Assembly (NCBI RefSeq): GCF_016907955.1
Contig: NZ_JAFBCX010000006.1
Location: 310,001-374,000 of the forward strand
Length of the DNA: 64,000 nucleotides
Origin: Lentzea nigeriaca
GTDB lineage: Bacteria; Actinomycetota; Actinomycetes; Mycobacteriales; Pseudonocardiaceae
Direction: 5' to 3'
In this document: positions 1 through 8,421 of the stretch, one piece after another
Layout of the letters: each line of letters begins with the position of its first letter
How positions within the stretch are numbered: position 1 is the stretch's first letter
Translations under genes and position numbers: made by a program
Notes under the pieces: model-generated
Told to the model about the DNA's origin: nothing
What the model saw: only the letters and a program-made list of their open reading frames with translations
Database searches by the model: none

Positions 1-481
1 GCGACAGTCCGGCCTCGCGCTGACCGGGTTCGACGGCGTCCACGCCCGCTCGGAAGATCACCGCGTAGGAAGCCGCGTGCGACAACGCCAGTGGCACCAC
101 GAGCTTCCAGAACAGCGGCAGGTTCACACCGAACGACGGCAGCACGAACAGCATCACGTACACCAGCAGCAGTACCGGAACCGTGCGCATGACCCCGGCG
201 TACGCGCGGGTGAACCGGTTGGGCCGCAACGCGAGCAGCAAGCCACCCGCCATCGCCAGCACCCCCGTCGCGAACGCCGCCACCACCGTCGACCACAGGC
301 CTCCCAGCAGATAACGCCACACGGGCCAGGTCAGATACGGCCGCCATCGAACCGGGTCCAGCTGCCCACCGGCCGCGAACTGCCGCAGCCCCAACGCGAC
401 CAGCCCCGTGAGCACGAGCGCCGACACCACCGAGACCCAGAAGACACGGCGGCGGAGCCGGGGTCCTGGAGCGTCGAACAT
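1..481 (-). CDS. gluD: Glutamate-type ABC transporter permease 2 (partial)
   Basis: Translating the minus strand from the ATG at 481 gives an uninterrupted membrane protein that leaves the window at its left edge. It opens with a short basic segment and a hydrophobic helix, then a stretch ending in TRAYAGVMRTVPVLLLVY and a second set of helices with the EAGLS end of the transporter EAA loop. This is the architecture of the GluD/GltK-type permease of polar amino-acid importers. The ATG overlaps the stop of the preceding permease by ATGA, so the two are translationally coupled. The ATPase subunit is not visible and may lie beyond the left edge. Substrate assignment to glutamate is inferred from family resemblance. 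Confidence 0.85.
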   Translation of the reverse strand, partial: MFDAPGPRLRRRVFWVSVVSALVLTGLVALGLRQFAAGGQLDPVRWRPYLTWPVWRYLLGGLWSTVVAAFATGVLAMAGGLLLALRPNRFTRAYAGVMRTVPVLLLVYVMLFVLPSFGVNLPLFWKLVVPLALSHAASYAVIFRAGVDAVEPGQREAGLS

Positions 482-1095
482 CAGGCCGGCCGCCGTTCCA
501 GCACGCGCGCCGCGAACCCGATTCCCGCGGCCATCACCAGATAACAGAGTCCGGCGCCGGTGAAGACCAGCAACGGCTGGGCCAGCTCCAGGTTGATCCG
601 TTGCGCCGCACGGGTCATGTCCACGACACCGACGACACCGGCCAGTGCCGTCGCCATCGTCAACGCGATCGCGATGTTCGCCAACGGCTGTACGACCCGT
701 CGCCCGGCCTGGGGCAGGATCACGTGCCGCAACGACTGCCGGAACGACAGCCCCAGCGCCCGCGCGGCCTCACCCTGCCCGGACGCCACAGCGTTCACGC
801 CCGACCGCAGCGCCTCCGCCACGAAGGCGGCCTCGTACAGCGCGATCGCCGTGAACGCCGTCCAGAACAGCGGCATCCGCACGCCCACCTCTGGCAACCC
901 GAACACGAACAGCACCAGCCAGGCGAGCAACGGGATGTTCCGCCACACCTCGACGTAGACCGCGCCGACGCCCCGCAGCAGCGGCACCGGCACGATCCTC
1001 AGCACCGCCACCGCGAGACCCACGACGAGGGCACCCGCGAACGACAGCAGGGTCAGCGCAACGGTGTTCAGAAAGCCTTCGAGGACCAGGCTCAT
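481..1095 (-). CDS. gluC: Glutamate-type ABC transporter permease 1
   Basis: A 204-residue integral membrane protein of the HisM/GltJ permease family. It begins MSLVLEGFLNTVALTLLSFA, the N-terminal helix usual for this family, and carries the EAA loop as GQGEAARALGLSFRQSLRHV near the middle, where the ATPase docks. I chose the ATG at 1095 because it overlaps the binding-protein stop by ATGA and the family motif starts there; an upstream extension in frame is low-complexity Arg-rich sequence. It should form the membrane channel with the second permease. Length is close to other GluC proteins. Confidence 0.9.
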   Translation of the reverse strand: MSLVLEGFLNTVALTLLSFAGALVVGLAVAVLRIVPVPLLRGVGAVYVEVWRNIPLLAWLVLFVFGLPEVGVRMPLFWTAFTAIALYEAAFVAEALRSGVNAVASGQGEAARALGLSFRQSLRHVILPQAGRRVVQPLANIAIALTMATALAGVVGVVDMTRAAQRINLELAQPLLVFTGAGLCYLVMAAGIGFAARVLERRPA

Positions 1096-1970
1096 GAGGC
1101 GATCGCGGGTGGCGACGGGGCGTCGCCGGTGACCACGGTGCCGATCGTCTGCTTCCAGACGTCCTGCCACAGCCCGGACTTGCCGATCTCGCGCAGCCAG
1201 TCTTCGACGAACTTCTGGAACTCCGCGTCGCCGTGCTTCAGGCCGATGCCGTACGGGTCCTCGGTGAACGGCTCGCCGACGAGCTGCAGCTCGCTGTCCT
1301 TCGACGCGTCGGCCACCAGGAGTGCCTGGTCCTGCACGTAGGCATCGCCGCGACCCTGTTTCAACGCGGTCAGGCACTCGGGATCGGAGCCGAACTCGAC
1401 GATCTGGGCGGTGGGAGCGGCTTCCTTCACCGCTTTCACCCCAGGGGTGTTCGCGCCGACGATGACCGTCTTCCCGGCCAGATCAGCGGGTTTCGTGATG
1501 CCGGACGTGCCCTTGCGGACCGCGATCGACTGCCCCGACCGGTAGTACGGCCCGGCGAACGCCACGCGCTCCTGCCGGGCCGGCGTGATCGTGTAGGTCT
1601 GGATGATCACGTCGACCGTGCCGTTGGCCAGCAACGGTTCGCGGGTCTCCGACGTGGCGCTGAGCAGCTCGGTCTGCGGCCTGCCGACGATGTACCGCGC
1701 GAGGAGCTTGCCGAGGTAGGCGTCGAAGCCGGTGAGCTCGCCGCTGATCGGGTCGAGCTGCGACAGCAGCGGCGCGTCCTGGGAGCCGCCGATGATCAGC
1801 TTGCCGCGCTTCTTGATCCGGTCCACGGCCGAGCCGGGTTTCACCTGACCGGAGTAGACGGGTGCCTTGGCGAGCAGTGCGTCGATCTTGTTACCGCCCG
1901 GCGCCGCGTTCTCGCCGCCTGAGCATCCAGTCACCAAGAGCAACAGTGCAGCTACGAACAGTCTCCCCAT
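1092..1970 (-). CDS. gluB: Glutamate-type ABC transporter substrate-binding lipoprotein
   Basis: A 292-residue extracellular solute-binding protein, family 3. The N-terminus MGRLFVAALLLLVTGCSGG is a lipoprotein signal with lipobox VTGC, so the mature protein should be lipid-anchored outside the membrane. The core contains the family features KRGKLIIGGSQDAPLLS, ELTGFDAYLGKLLARYI and a hinge region FAGPYYRSGQSIAVRKG. First gene of the importer operon, followed with 4-bp overlaps by both permeases. It would capture an acidic or polar amino acid and deliver it to the channel. GluB-type is the best match; specificity cannot be read with certainty from sequence. Confidence 0.88.
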   Translation of the reverse strand: MGRLFVAALLLLVTGCSGGENAAPGGNKIDALLAKAPVYSGQVKPGSAVDRIKKRGKLIIGGSQDAPLLSQLDPISGELTGFDAYLGKLLARYIVGRPQTELLSATSETREPLLANGTVDVIIQTYTITPARQERVAFAGPYYRSGQSIAVRKGTSGITKPADLAGKTVIVGANTPGVKAVKEAAPTAQIVEFGSDPECLTALKQGRGDAYVQDQALLVADASKDSELQLVGEPFTEDPYGIGLKHGDAEFQKFVEDWLREIGKSGLWQDVWKQTIGTVVTGDAPSPPAIAS

Positions 1971-1983
1971 GCCACGACGCTAC

Positions 1984-1995
1984 TGATCGCGATCA
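1984..1995. promoter_or_regulatory. Perfect 12-bp palindrome upstream of gluB
   Basis: TGATCGCGATCA lies 13 bp upstream of the gluB start codon. Its position in the leader is consistent with an operator, but no regulator gene is adjacent and a 12-bp palindrome could be chance in GC-rich DNA. Confidence 0.25.
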
Positions 1996-2016
1996 TCCGG
2001 GCACAAGACGCAACAA

Positions 2017-2046
2017 AGCCCCTTGTCCGATACCGGACAAGGGGCT
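2017..2046 (-). terminator. Hairpin terminator after cspA
   Basis: A perfect 13-bp stem (AGCCCCTTGTCCG and its complement) closed by a 4-base loop. On the minus strand the stem is followed by TTTGTTG, giving a rho-independent-type terminator 37 bp beyond the cspA stop. It insulates the downstream gluBCD operon, which reads in the same direction. Confidence 0.85.
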
Positions 2047-2082
2047 CCGCCACAGCTTGCAGGCTGTTGGAGTCAGGCAGAC

Positions 2083-2289
2083 TCAGACGGCGCGAACGCC
2101 CTGGGCCTGCGGGCCCTTCTGGCCCTGACCGATCTCGAACTCGACCCGCTGGTTCTCCTCGAGAGCCTTGTAGCCGTTCATCTGGATCTCGGAGTAGTGG
2201 ACGAACACGTCGGCGCCACCGTTATCGGGGGAGATGAAGCCGAAGCCCTTCTCCGCGTTGAACCACTTGACGGTGCCCTGTACTGCCAT
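2083..2289 (-). CDS. cspA: Cold-shock protein CspA family
   Basis: A 68-residue single-domain OB-fold RNA chaperone. Both nucleic-acid motifs are intact: RNP1 as KGFGFI and RNP2 as DVFVHYSEI, in the order expected after the opening MAVQGTVKWFNAEKGFG. Length equals typical actinobacterial Csp proteins. It probably binds mRNA and single-stranded DNA in the cytoplasm and eases translation. Monocistronic, with its own hairpin terminator. The paralogue number and whether it is cold-induced cannot be told from this window. Confidence 0.97.
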   Translation of the reverse strand: MAVQGTVKWFNAEKGFGFISPDNGGADVFVHYSEIQMNGYKALEENQRVEFEIGQGQKGPQAQGVRAV

Positions 2290-2538
2290 CTTGCTACTTC
2301 TCCTCTAACAGGTGCCGGATCGCGCTCGCGACCACCGGGTCAAGCAGGAACGACGTCCTCTCCCGAAGCTGGAGAGACCGCACGAACACAACCCCGTTTT
2401 TCGTGACCGTGGGAACACGAACACGAAAACGTACGACCATGGACAGTCAACCACGGCGCCCCGCTCCCAGTCGAGCCATCGATCGCACCGCCGCCGCACT
2501 GCTATCGTGAGACCCCAAATGATCACGCGGAGGTACTC

Positions 2539-2745
2539 GTGCCCGAGCAGCCGACGATGTCGATCAAGGTCACGATCGCGCCGCAGGTCGCGGGTGGCCT
2601 CGAAGCGCTCGTCCGCGACGTCCTGAGCCGCGCCGCCAAGGAGAGGAAGAGCGCCCGGCCCGTCAGGAACAGGGCCCAGGGCACGGTGCACGGCACGGTG
2701 TTCCAGATCGGCAACGTGGAAGGCGACTTTCACCACCACGGGTAA
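2539..2745 (+). CDS. Small protein with GxVHGxV motif
   Basis: A 68-residue protein of unknown function starting at a GTG preceded five bases upstream by GGAGG (2529-2533). The first half, to about residue 35, looks helical (MSIKVTIAPQVAGGLEALV); the second half ends QGTVHGTVFQIGNVEGDFHH. That tail is a repeat-like pattern, G-x-V-H-G-x-V-x3-G-x-V-x-G, which also occurs at the C-terminus of the membrane protein at 19453-20418. I know similar motifs from many actinobacterial proteins but no established function. Coding status is supported by the ribosome-binding site and the motif. Confidence 0.7.
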   Translation: MPEQPTMSIKVTIAPQVAGGLEALVRDVLSRAAKERKSARPVRNRAQGTVHGTVFQIGNVEGDFHHHG

Positions 2746-2776
2746 CCTATAGGGTCGTTGACCCAGGGGGCCGTGC

Positions 2777-3523
2777 TTGACCGGCAGCGAACGACTGCTC
2801 TTCTTCTTCATCGGACTGGTGACCACGTTCGTGTTCATCCGCATCAGCGTGCGGATGATCAGGGCGAAGGTCCGCTGGTGGCCGCGCAACATCGTGCACG
2901 GCGACACGCACGTGCATCACGTCGTGTTCGGCACCGTGCTGCTACTCCTGTCGAGCGTCACGGGCCTCGTCATCCCCGACGACCTGCACGGCGCCCGCCT
3001 GGCCGCCGCCGCAGGGCTCGGCGTGGGTGCTGCCCTGGTGCTGGACGAGTTCGCGCTGATCCTGCACCTGCGGGACGTGTACTGGACGAAGGCGGGCAGG
3101 CTGTCCGTGGACGCCGTGTTCCTCGCCATCGGCCTGACGGGCACGTTCCTGCTCGGCGCGCGCCCGCTCGGCTACGACGACGTGCTGCAGCTCAACCCGG
3201 ACACGACACCGGCCGACACGTTCACGACCAGGCTGATCACCATCGGGGTCAACCTGTGCTTCGCGATCGTGGCGCTGCTGAAGGGCAAGATCTGGACCGG
3301 GTTGCTCGGCCTGCTCGTGCCGGTGGTGCCCGCCGTGGGTGCCGTGAGGCTCGCACGGCCCGGTTCACCGTGGGCGCGCTGGCGTTACCCGGAGGGCTCG
3401 CGCAAGCTCACGCGGGCGTATCGGCGCGAGGCGAGGATCCGGCAGCCGATCATCAAGGCGAAGATCGCCGTGCAGGAGTTCATCTCGGGACGTCACGACC
3501 TGCCTGATCAAGACAGGCCGTGA
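2777..3523 (+). CDS. Conserved actinobacterial integral membrane protein
   Basis: A 248-residue protein with five or six hydrophobic segments in the first 200 residues (first LLFFFIGLVTTFVFI) and a basic cytoplasmic tail rich in Arg and Lys. A His-rich stretch, VHGDTHVHHVVFG near residue 45, and the acidic DEFALILHLRDVYW near residue 90 are the most distinctive parts and could bind a metal, though this is inference. I place the start at TTG 2777, after a G-rich Shine-Dalgarno at 2766-2770. No named family comes to mind. Downstream it converges with the sugar-binding protein gene, 20 bp apart. Confidence 0.75.
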   Translation: MTGSERLLFFFIGLVTTFVFIRISVRMIRAKVRWWPRNIVHGDTHVHHVVFGTVLLLLSSVTGLVIPDDLHGARLAAAAGLGVGAALVLDEFALILHLRDVYWTKAGRLSVDAVFLAIGLTGTFLLGARPLGYDDVLQLNPDTTPADTFTTRLITIGVNLCFAIVALLKGKIWTGLLGLLVPVVPAVGAVRLARPGSPWARWRYPEGSRKLTRAYRREARIRQPIIKAKIAVQEFISGRHDLPDQDRP

Positions 3524-3543
3524 CGGGGTCTGGCGCCGTGGCG

Positions 3544-4662
3544 CTACCCCCCGAGAATGTCCTGCTGCGCGCACACCTGAGCGAGGTCGCCGGCACACAG
3601 TTCCTGCGGCTTGACGACACCCTCTGTCACGAGCGTGCGCACGGTGCCCTTCTTGATCAGCGTCGCGCCGAGCAGCACTGACTTGATGTCGCGCCGCGCG
3701 ACGGGATCCCGCAGGTTGCCGGTGGCGAGGTCATCGGCACCGTCCAGGTCTCCACGCGCGATCGCGATGGCCAGCCTGGCCGCGGCCTCCGCCTCGTCCC
3801 GCACCGGCTTGTAGACCGTGATGCACTGGTCACCGCGCAGCACGGCCCGCAGACCGTCCACAGTGGCGTCCTGCCCGGTGACCGGGACCTTGCCCGCCAG
3901 GTTCCTCTTCTTGAGCACACCGATGACCGCGCCGGCCAGGCCGTCGTTGGCCGCGACCACGCCGTCGACCTTGCCGCCGTTGTCGTTCAGGATCTGCTCG
4001 AACAGCTGGCCGCCGAGCTCGTTGTTCCAGTCGGCGACCGGCTGCGACTTCACGAGTCTCAGCGCGCCGCTGTCGTACTTCGACGACAGCCGCGACTTCT
4101 GACCCTGCGTGAAGAGCGTGGCGTTGTGGTCGGTCGGCGCGCCCTCGATCTCGATGATCTGGGCACCCGGCTTGTTGCCGAGGCACTCCACCAGGCCGTC
4201 GGCCTGGAGCTGGCCGACGTTCACGCTGTCGAAGCCGACGTGGTACTCGGCCTGACCACCGAGCGTCACGCGGTCGTAGTCGATGACCGGGATGCCCGCG
4301 GCTTTCGCCTTCTTCTGCACAGCGAGGCCACCCGCCGCCGACAACGGCGTGATCATCAAGACCTTCACCTTGCGACGGATCATCTCGTCGGCGATCTGCG
4401 CGAACTTCCCCTCGTCGCCCTCGGCGTTCTCCATGAACGGTTCGATGTCCGCGTAGTTGAACGCCTGGGTGAGCAATGGACGATCTTGTTCTTCCCAGCG
4501 CGTGGAAGTCGTTCGGTCGGGAAGGATTACCCCGACGATTGGTTTGGGTCCACGCGCGGGCAGCGTCGGAGCACCCTGACCTGCATCACCGCAGCCAGAG
4601 AGGAGAAAGAGCAGGCACGCCGACGATGCCATTACGCGTCTTCGCATAAACGCGGAGTTCAT
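3544..4662 (-). CDS. Sugar ABC transporter substrate-binding lipoprotein (XylF/ChvE-like)
   Basis: A 372-residue periplasmic-binding-protein-1 family member. The signal sequence ends in lipobox LLSGC, predicting a lipid-anchored surface protein. Core features include KPIVGVILPDRTTSTRWEEQ, the repeated PLSAAGG segment used in sugar binding, VDGVVAANDGLAGAVIG and VPVTGQDATVDGLRAV, all typical of xylose/multiple-sugar receptors. Unusually, no ATPase or permease gene is adjacent, so it either serves a transporter encoded elsewhere or feeds a sensor. The ATG at 4662 is chosen; MRRRVMASS five residues later is an alternative start. Confidence 0.85.
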   Translation of the reverse strand: MNSAFMRRRVMASSACLLFLLSGCGDAGQGAPTLPARGPKPIVGVILPDRTTSTRWEEQDRPLLTQAFNYADIEPFMENAEGDEGKFAQIADEMIRRKVKVLMITPLSAAGGLAVQKKAKAAGIPVIDYDRVTLGGQAEYHVGFDSVNVGQLQADGLVECLGNKPGAQIIEIEGAPTDHNATLFTQGQKSRLSSKYDSGALRLVKSQPVADWNNELGGQLFEQILNDNGGKVDGVVAANDGLAGAVIGVLKKRNLAGKVPVTGQDATVDGLRAVLRGDQCITVYKPVRDEAEAAARLAIAIARGDLDGADDLATGNLRDPVARRDIKSVLLGATLIKKGTVRTLVTEGVVKPQELCAGDLAQVCAQQDILGG

Positions 4663-4855
4663 CGCTTGAAACTTGTTAAGTCAAGATTTCGCGGGCCCCC
4701 ATCACCCTCCGCTTCCGATCGGCTACAGTTCGATTCCGTACGAAAGGCGCTGATGCGTGAGGAAATTTCGTGTCAGTGTGTCGGACTTGGGCGGCAATCG
4801 GGGGCCGCGCCGTGTTGTTGGATCCAGCCCTGACCGGGTGTGAGGAGACAGCTAG

Positions 4856-6583
4856 GTGAGAACGCGCAGAACCGTGATGGCGGTGGCGGCATCGGTGTCG
4901 CTGATCGCGGCGGGTACTTCGGCGGCGGGGGCAGCGCCGGCCTCGACCGCGGGCCAGCAGACCACCGAGTACACAGTCCTGCTGGAGGATCCCGGAAACC
5001 GCGACTTCGCGATCGACGCCGTGCACGCGGCGGGCGGCGAAGTGCTGCGGGACAACAGGGAGATCGGCCTGCTGACCGTGAAGGCGCCCGCGAACGGGTT
5101 CGTGGAGAAGGTGTCCGCGTCGAAGGAGATCGTCGGCGCCGCACGCACCAAGCCGATCGGTCACGCTCCCGCGGCGAAGGCCGAGAAGGTCAAGCGCGAC
5201 AACGTAGAGAAGGAGAACAAGGCCGCACAGGCGAACAAGGCCCCCGCCGAGTCGAAGTCGACCGCAGGCATGGACCCGCTGGACGGCGACCTGTGGGGCC
5301 TTAACCTCGTCCGCTCCAACATCGCGCGCGCCAAGCAGGCGGGCGACAAGCGCGTGTACGTCGGCATTCTCGACACCGGTGTGGACGGTTCACACCCGGA
5401 CATCGCGCCGAACTTCAACAACGAGCTGTCGCGCAACTTCACCGTCGACATCCCCAACGACGCCGACGGCGGCGAGTTCGACGGCCCCTGTGAGTTCCGC
5501 GGCTGCGTCGACCCGGCGAACTGGGACGACGGCGGCCACGGCACGCACGTCGCAGGCACCATCGGCGCCGCTGCCAACGGCTTCGGCATCTCCGGTGTCG
5601 CACCGAACGTGTCGCTCGTGAACATCCGCGGCGGCCAGGACTCCGGCTCGTTCTTCCTGCAGCCGGTCGTCGACGCCCTGACCTACGGCGCCGACATCGG
5701 CCTGGACGTCATCAACATGTCGTTCTACGTCGACCCCTGGTACATGAACTGCATCAACGACTCCACGGCCACGCCGGAGGAGCAGTTGGAGCAGCAGACG
5801 ATCATCGCGTCCGTGCAGCGCGCCCTGAACTACGCGCACCGCAAGGGCGTCACGCTGATCGGCGCGGGCGGCAACAACCACGAGGACCTGGGCAAGCCGC
5901 GCACCGACACCATCAGCCCGAACTACCCGCCGGGCCACAACCGCCCGCGCCCGGTGGACAACGCCACCTGCCTCAACCTGCCGACCGAGGGCAACCACGT
6001 CATCTCGGTGTCCTCGCTGGGTCCGTTGACCGAGAAGGCCGACTACTCGAACTACGGCCTCGAGCAGACCGCGATCTCGGCTCCCGGTGGTTACTTCCGC
6101 AGCGGCCTCGGCACGCCGTGGTACCGCACCAACGAGAACATGATCCTGTCGACCTACCCGCGCAACGTCGCACTCGCCGAGGGCGCGATCGACGAGGCAG
6201 GCAACATCACCGAGAAGGGCCTCGCCGCGGGCGTGAAGAAGGCCGTGCAGGGCGACAAGGTCGGCTACTACCAGTTCCTGCAGGGCACCTCGATGGCCGC
6301 CCCGCACGCTTCCGGTGTCGCCGCGCTGATCGTCAGCCAGTACGGCAAGAAGGACAAGAACCGCCCCGGCCTCACCCTCGACCCCGACAAGGTCGAGAAG
6401 ATCCTGTACAAGACGGCGATCCAGCGGGCCTGCCCGAACCCGCGCACCGTCTCGTACGTGAACGTGGGCCGGTCGCCGGAGTTCGACGCCACCTGCGAGG
6501 GTGACGCGAAGTTCAACGGCTTCTACGGACACGGCATCGTGGACGCCTACGGTGCTGTGACCCGCGGCGGCCAGTTCCTGTAA
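4856..6583 (+). CDS. Secreted S8 family subtilisin-like serine protease
   Basis: A 575-residue exported protease. GTG 4856 follows GAGGAGA at 4842-4848. Residues 1-30 are a classic signal peptide ending AAGAAPA; residues 31-130 resemble an inhibitor-type propeptide (TEYTVLLEDPGNRDFAID). The catalytic domain has Asp173 in GILDTGVDGSHPD, His228 in GGHGTHVAG, an Asn in GAGGNNHED as the oxyanion hole, and Ser479 in GTSMAAPHASG. The His-Ser spacing is about 250 residues, which is long and fits S8A proteases with inserts; two Cys pairs may form disulfides. Probable role: extracellular protein breakdown. It ends just before a strong terminator. Confidence 0.95.
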   Translation: MRTRRTVMAVAASVSLIAAGTSAAGAAPASTAGQQTTEYTVLLEDPGNRDFAIDAVHAAGGEVLRDNREIGLLTVKAPANGFVEKVSASKEIVGAARTKPIGHAPAAKAEKVKRDNVEKENKAAQANKAPAESKSTAGMDPLDGDLWGLNLVRSNIARAKQAGDKRVYVGILDTGVDGSHPDIAPNFNNELSRNFTVDIPNDADGGEFDGPCEFRGCVDPANWDDGGHGTHVAGTIGAAANGFGISGVAPNVSLVNIRGGQDSGSFFLQPVVDALTYGADIGLDVINMSFYVDPWYMNCINDSTATPEEQLEQQTIIASVQRALNYAHRKGVTLIGAGGNNHEDLGKPRTDTISPNYPPGHNRPRPVDNATCLNLPTEGNHVISVSSLGPLTEKADYSNYGLEQTAISAPGGYFRSGLGTPWYRTNENMILSTYPRNVALAEGAIDEAGNITEKGLAAGVKKAVQGDKVGYYQFLQGTSMAAPHASGVAALIVSQYGKKDKNRPGLTLDPDKVEKILYKTAIQRACPNPRTVSYVNVGRSPEFDATCEGDAKFNGFYGHGIVDAYGAVTRGGQFL

Positions 6584-6598
6584 TTCCGCTTGCACCGC

Positions 6599-6628
6599 AA
6601 AGGCTCCCGGCTCCGGCCGGGAGCCTTT
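6599..6628 (+). terminator. Hairpin terminator after the S8 protease
   Basis: A perfect 13-bp stem (AAAGGCTCCCGGC and complement) with loop TCCG, 15 bp after the protease stop. The right arm ends in CCTTT, giving the U-run of a classic intrinsic terminator. Confidence 0.9.
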
Positions 6629-6713
6629 GTCGTGCGGGGCTTGTCGCGCAACCGCTCTCACGCTACGGTGCCCCACACAAGTCGCCGCCGATCCCTCATC
6701 GGAACGGAGCGAC

Positions 6714-7499
6714 ATGAAGACGTTTACACGGCTGGCCGCAGCGGTTCTGTGCGCGGCGGCCCTCGTCACGCCGGGCACCGCACAGGCCTCGGACCTGACC
6801 GACCCGGAGCTCAAGGACATCGCCATGCAGCTGGTGTCCAGCGCGGAAAACTCCTCTTTGGACTGGCGCGCCCAGTTCGGCTACATCGAGGACATCAACG
6901 ACGACCGCGGCTACACCGCGGGCATCATTGGCTTCTGCAGCGGCACCGGCGACATGCTCGACCTGGTCCGCCTCTACCGCGACTGGAAGCCGGGCAACGT
7001 CCTCGAGAAGTACCTGCCGGCCCTGGAAAGCGTGAACGGCACCCCGTCCCACGAAGGCCTGGACCCGACGTTCCCAGGCGACTGGCACACCGCTGCCACC
7101 GACAGCACCTTCCGGGACGCCCAGGAACACGAACGCGACCGCGTGTACTTCACCCCGGCGGTCAGCCGCGCCAGGCAGGACGGCGTCCAGGCCCTGGGCC
7201 AGTTCATCTACTACGACGCGATCGTCATGCACGGCGACAGCGGAGGTGACCTGGGCTTCTCCAGCATCCGCCAGCGCGCCCTCGACACCGGCGCCCGCCC
7301 GCCGGCGGAGGGCGGCGACGAAACCACGTGGCTGCACGCGTTCCTGGACGCACGTGTCTGGGCGATGAAGCAGGAGCCCGCCCACGAGGACACCAGCCGC
7401 GTCGACACGGCGCAGCGCCGCTTCCTCAACGAGGGCAAGCTCAACCTCGAACGCCCGCTGCAGTGGCACGTCTACGGCGAGCCGTACGAGATCCGATGA
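6714..7499 (+). CDS. csn: Secreted GH46 chitosanase (copy 1)
   Basis: A 261-residue exported endo-chitosanase. Residues 1-26 form a signal peptide ending GTAQAS. The mature domain matches family GH46: VSSAENSSLDW carries the general acid Glu45, and YIEDINDDRGYTAGIIGFC carries the base Asp63, equivalent to Glu22 and Asp40 of Streptomyces sp. N174 chitosanase. The segments ERDRVYF, ALGQFIYYDAIVMHG and GGDETTWL are also conserved. The enzyme hydrolyses beta-1,4-linked glucosamine polymers outside the cell. The ATG at 6714 follows GGAACGGAG. A close paralogue lies 122 bp downstream, evidently a tandem duplication. Confidence 0.96.
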   Translation: MKTFTRLAAAVLCAAALVTPGTAQASDLTDPELKDIAMQLVSSAENSSLDWRAQFGYIEDINDDRGYTAGIIGFCSGTGDMLDLVRLYRDWKPGNVLEKYLPALESVNGTPSHEGLDPTFPGDWHTAATDSTFRDAQEHERDRVYFTPAVSRARQDGVQALGQFIYYDAIVMHGDSGGDLGFSSIRQRALDTGARPPAEGGDETTWLHAFLDARVWAMKQEPAHEDTSRVDTAQRRFLNEGKLNLERPLQWHVYGEPYEIR

Positions 7500-7550
7500 C
7501 CCAAACGTGCCCATTGTCCGTTTCGCGAATTAGTAAAGACACTTGCCAAT

Positions 7551-7566
7551 AAAGGTATGGACCCCT
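7551..7566. promoter_or_regulatory. DasR-like (dre) operator upstream of chitosanase 2
   Basis: AAAGGTATGGACCCCT agrees with the actinomycete dre consensus ACTGGTCTAGACCACT at 11 of 16 positions by my alignment, including the GGT-x-T-x-GACC core. It lies 56 bp upstream of the chitosanase 2 start. DasR is a GntR-family regulator relieved by glucosamine-6-phosphate. Control of this gene by DasR is inferred. Confidence 0.5.
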
Positions 7567-7621
7567 TACCGTTGCTCTCACGCCGCCCGGGACCCCACCA
7601 TCCCTGCCCCGGAGGAACCTC

Positions 7622-8410
7622 GTGAAGATTTCAGGTCGCCTCGCGGCCGCGCTGCTGGCGTGCGCCGCGCTCATCACCACCACCGCACCGACCGCCTCTG
7701 CGGCCAACCTCGACGAACCGCGCCTCAAGGACATCGCGATGCAGATCGTGTCCAGCGCGGAGAACTCCTCTTTGGACTGGCGCGCCCAGTTCGGCTACAT
7801 CGAGGACATCAAGGACGGCCGCGGGTACACCGCGGGCATCATCGGGTTCTGCAGTGGCACCGGTGACATGCTCGACCTGGTCGAGCTGTACAAGACCCGC
7901 AAGCCGGGCAACGTGCTGGAGAAGTACCTTCCCGCACTGCGCAAGGTGAACGGGACGGCCTCGCACTCCGGCCTGGATCCCAACTACACCAAGGACTGGA
8001 AGACCGCGGCCAAGGACTCCGTGTTCAAGGCGGCACAGGAGTCCGAGCGCGACCGGGTGTACTTCAACCCGGCCGTGAAGCAGGGCAAGGCCGACGGCGT
8101 GCGCGCCCTGGGCCAGTTCGCCTACTACGACGCGATCGTCGTGCACGGTGACGGTGGCGACAAGACCAGCTTCAGCAACATCCGCAAGCGCGCGCTCGGC
8201 AAGGCGAAGCCGCCGTCACAGGGCGGCGACGAGCGCACCTGGCTCAACGCCTTCATGGACGCCCGCGTGTGGGCCATGAAGCAGGAAGCGGCCCACGAGG
8301 ACGTCTCCCGCATCGAGACCGCGCAGCGCGTGTTCCTCAAGGCAGGCAACTTCGACCTGAAGACGCCGCTGAAGTGGAAGGTCTACGGCGACAGCTATAC
8401 GATCAACTAA
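7622..8410 (+). CDS. csn: Secreted GH46 chitosanase (copy 2)
   Basis: A 262-residue exported paralogue of the preceding gene. GTG 7622 follows GGAGG at 7611-7615. The signal peptide ends PTASAAN. General acid Glu47 sits in VSSAENSSLDW and base Asp65 in IEDIKDGRGYTAG. The two mature domains share most of their sequence, but this copy has more lysine and fewer arginine residues and differs around residues 185-195 (GDGGDKTSFSNI versus GDSGGDLGFSSI), a surface loop. The duplication may give enzymes that differ in preferred acetylation pattern. It has its own promoter region with a dre-like site, unlike copy 1. Confidence 0.96.
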   Translation: MKISGRLAAALLACAALITTTAPTASAANLDEPRLKDIAMQIVSSAENSSLDWRAQFGYIEDIKDGRGYTAGIIGFCSGTGDMLDLVELYKTRKPGNVLEKYLPALRKVNGTASHSGLDPNYTKDWKTAAKDSVFKAAQESERDRVYFNPAVKQGKADGVRALGQFAYYDAIVVHGDGGDKTSFSNIRKRALGKAKPPSQGGDERTWLNAFMDARVWAMKQEAAHEDVSRIETAQRVFLKAGNFDLKTPLKWKVYGDSYTIN

Positions 8411-8421
8411 TCCTGTTTTGC

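Noticed and set aside
5390..6826. Long minus-strand open frame opposite the S8 protease
   Set aside because: Arg/Val/Ala/Asp-rich antisense composition typical of GC-rich shadows; the plus strand has a complete catalytic triad and signal peptide.
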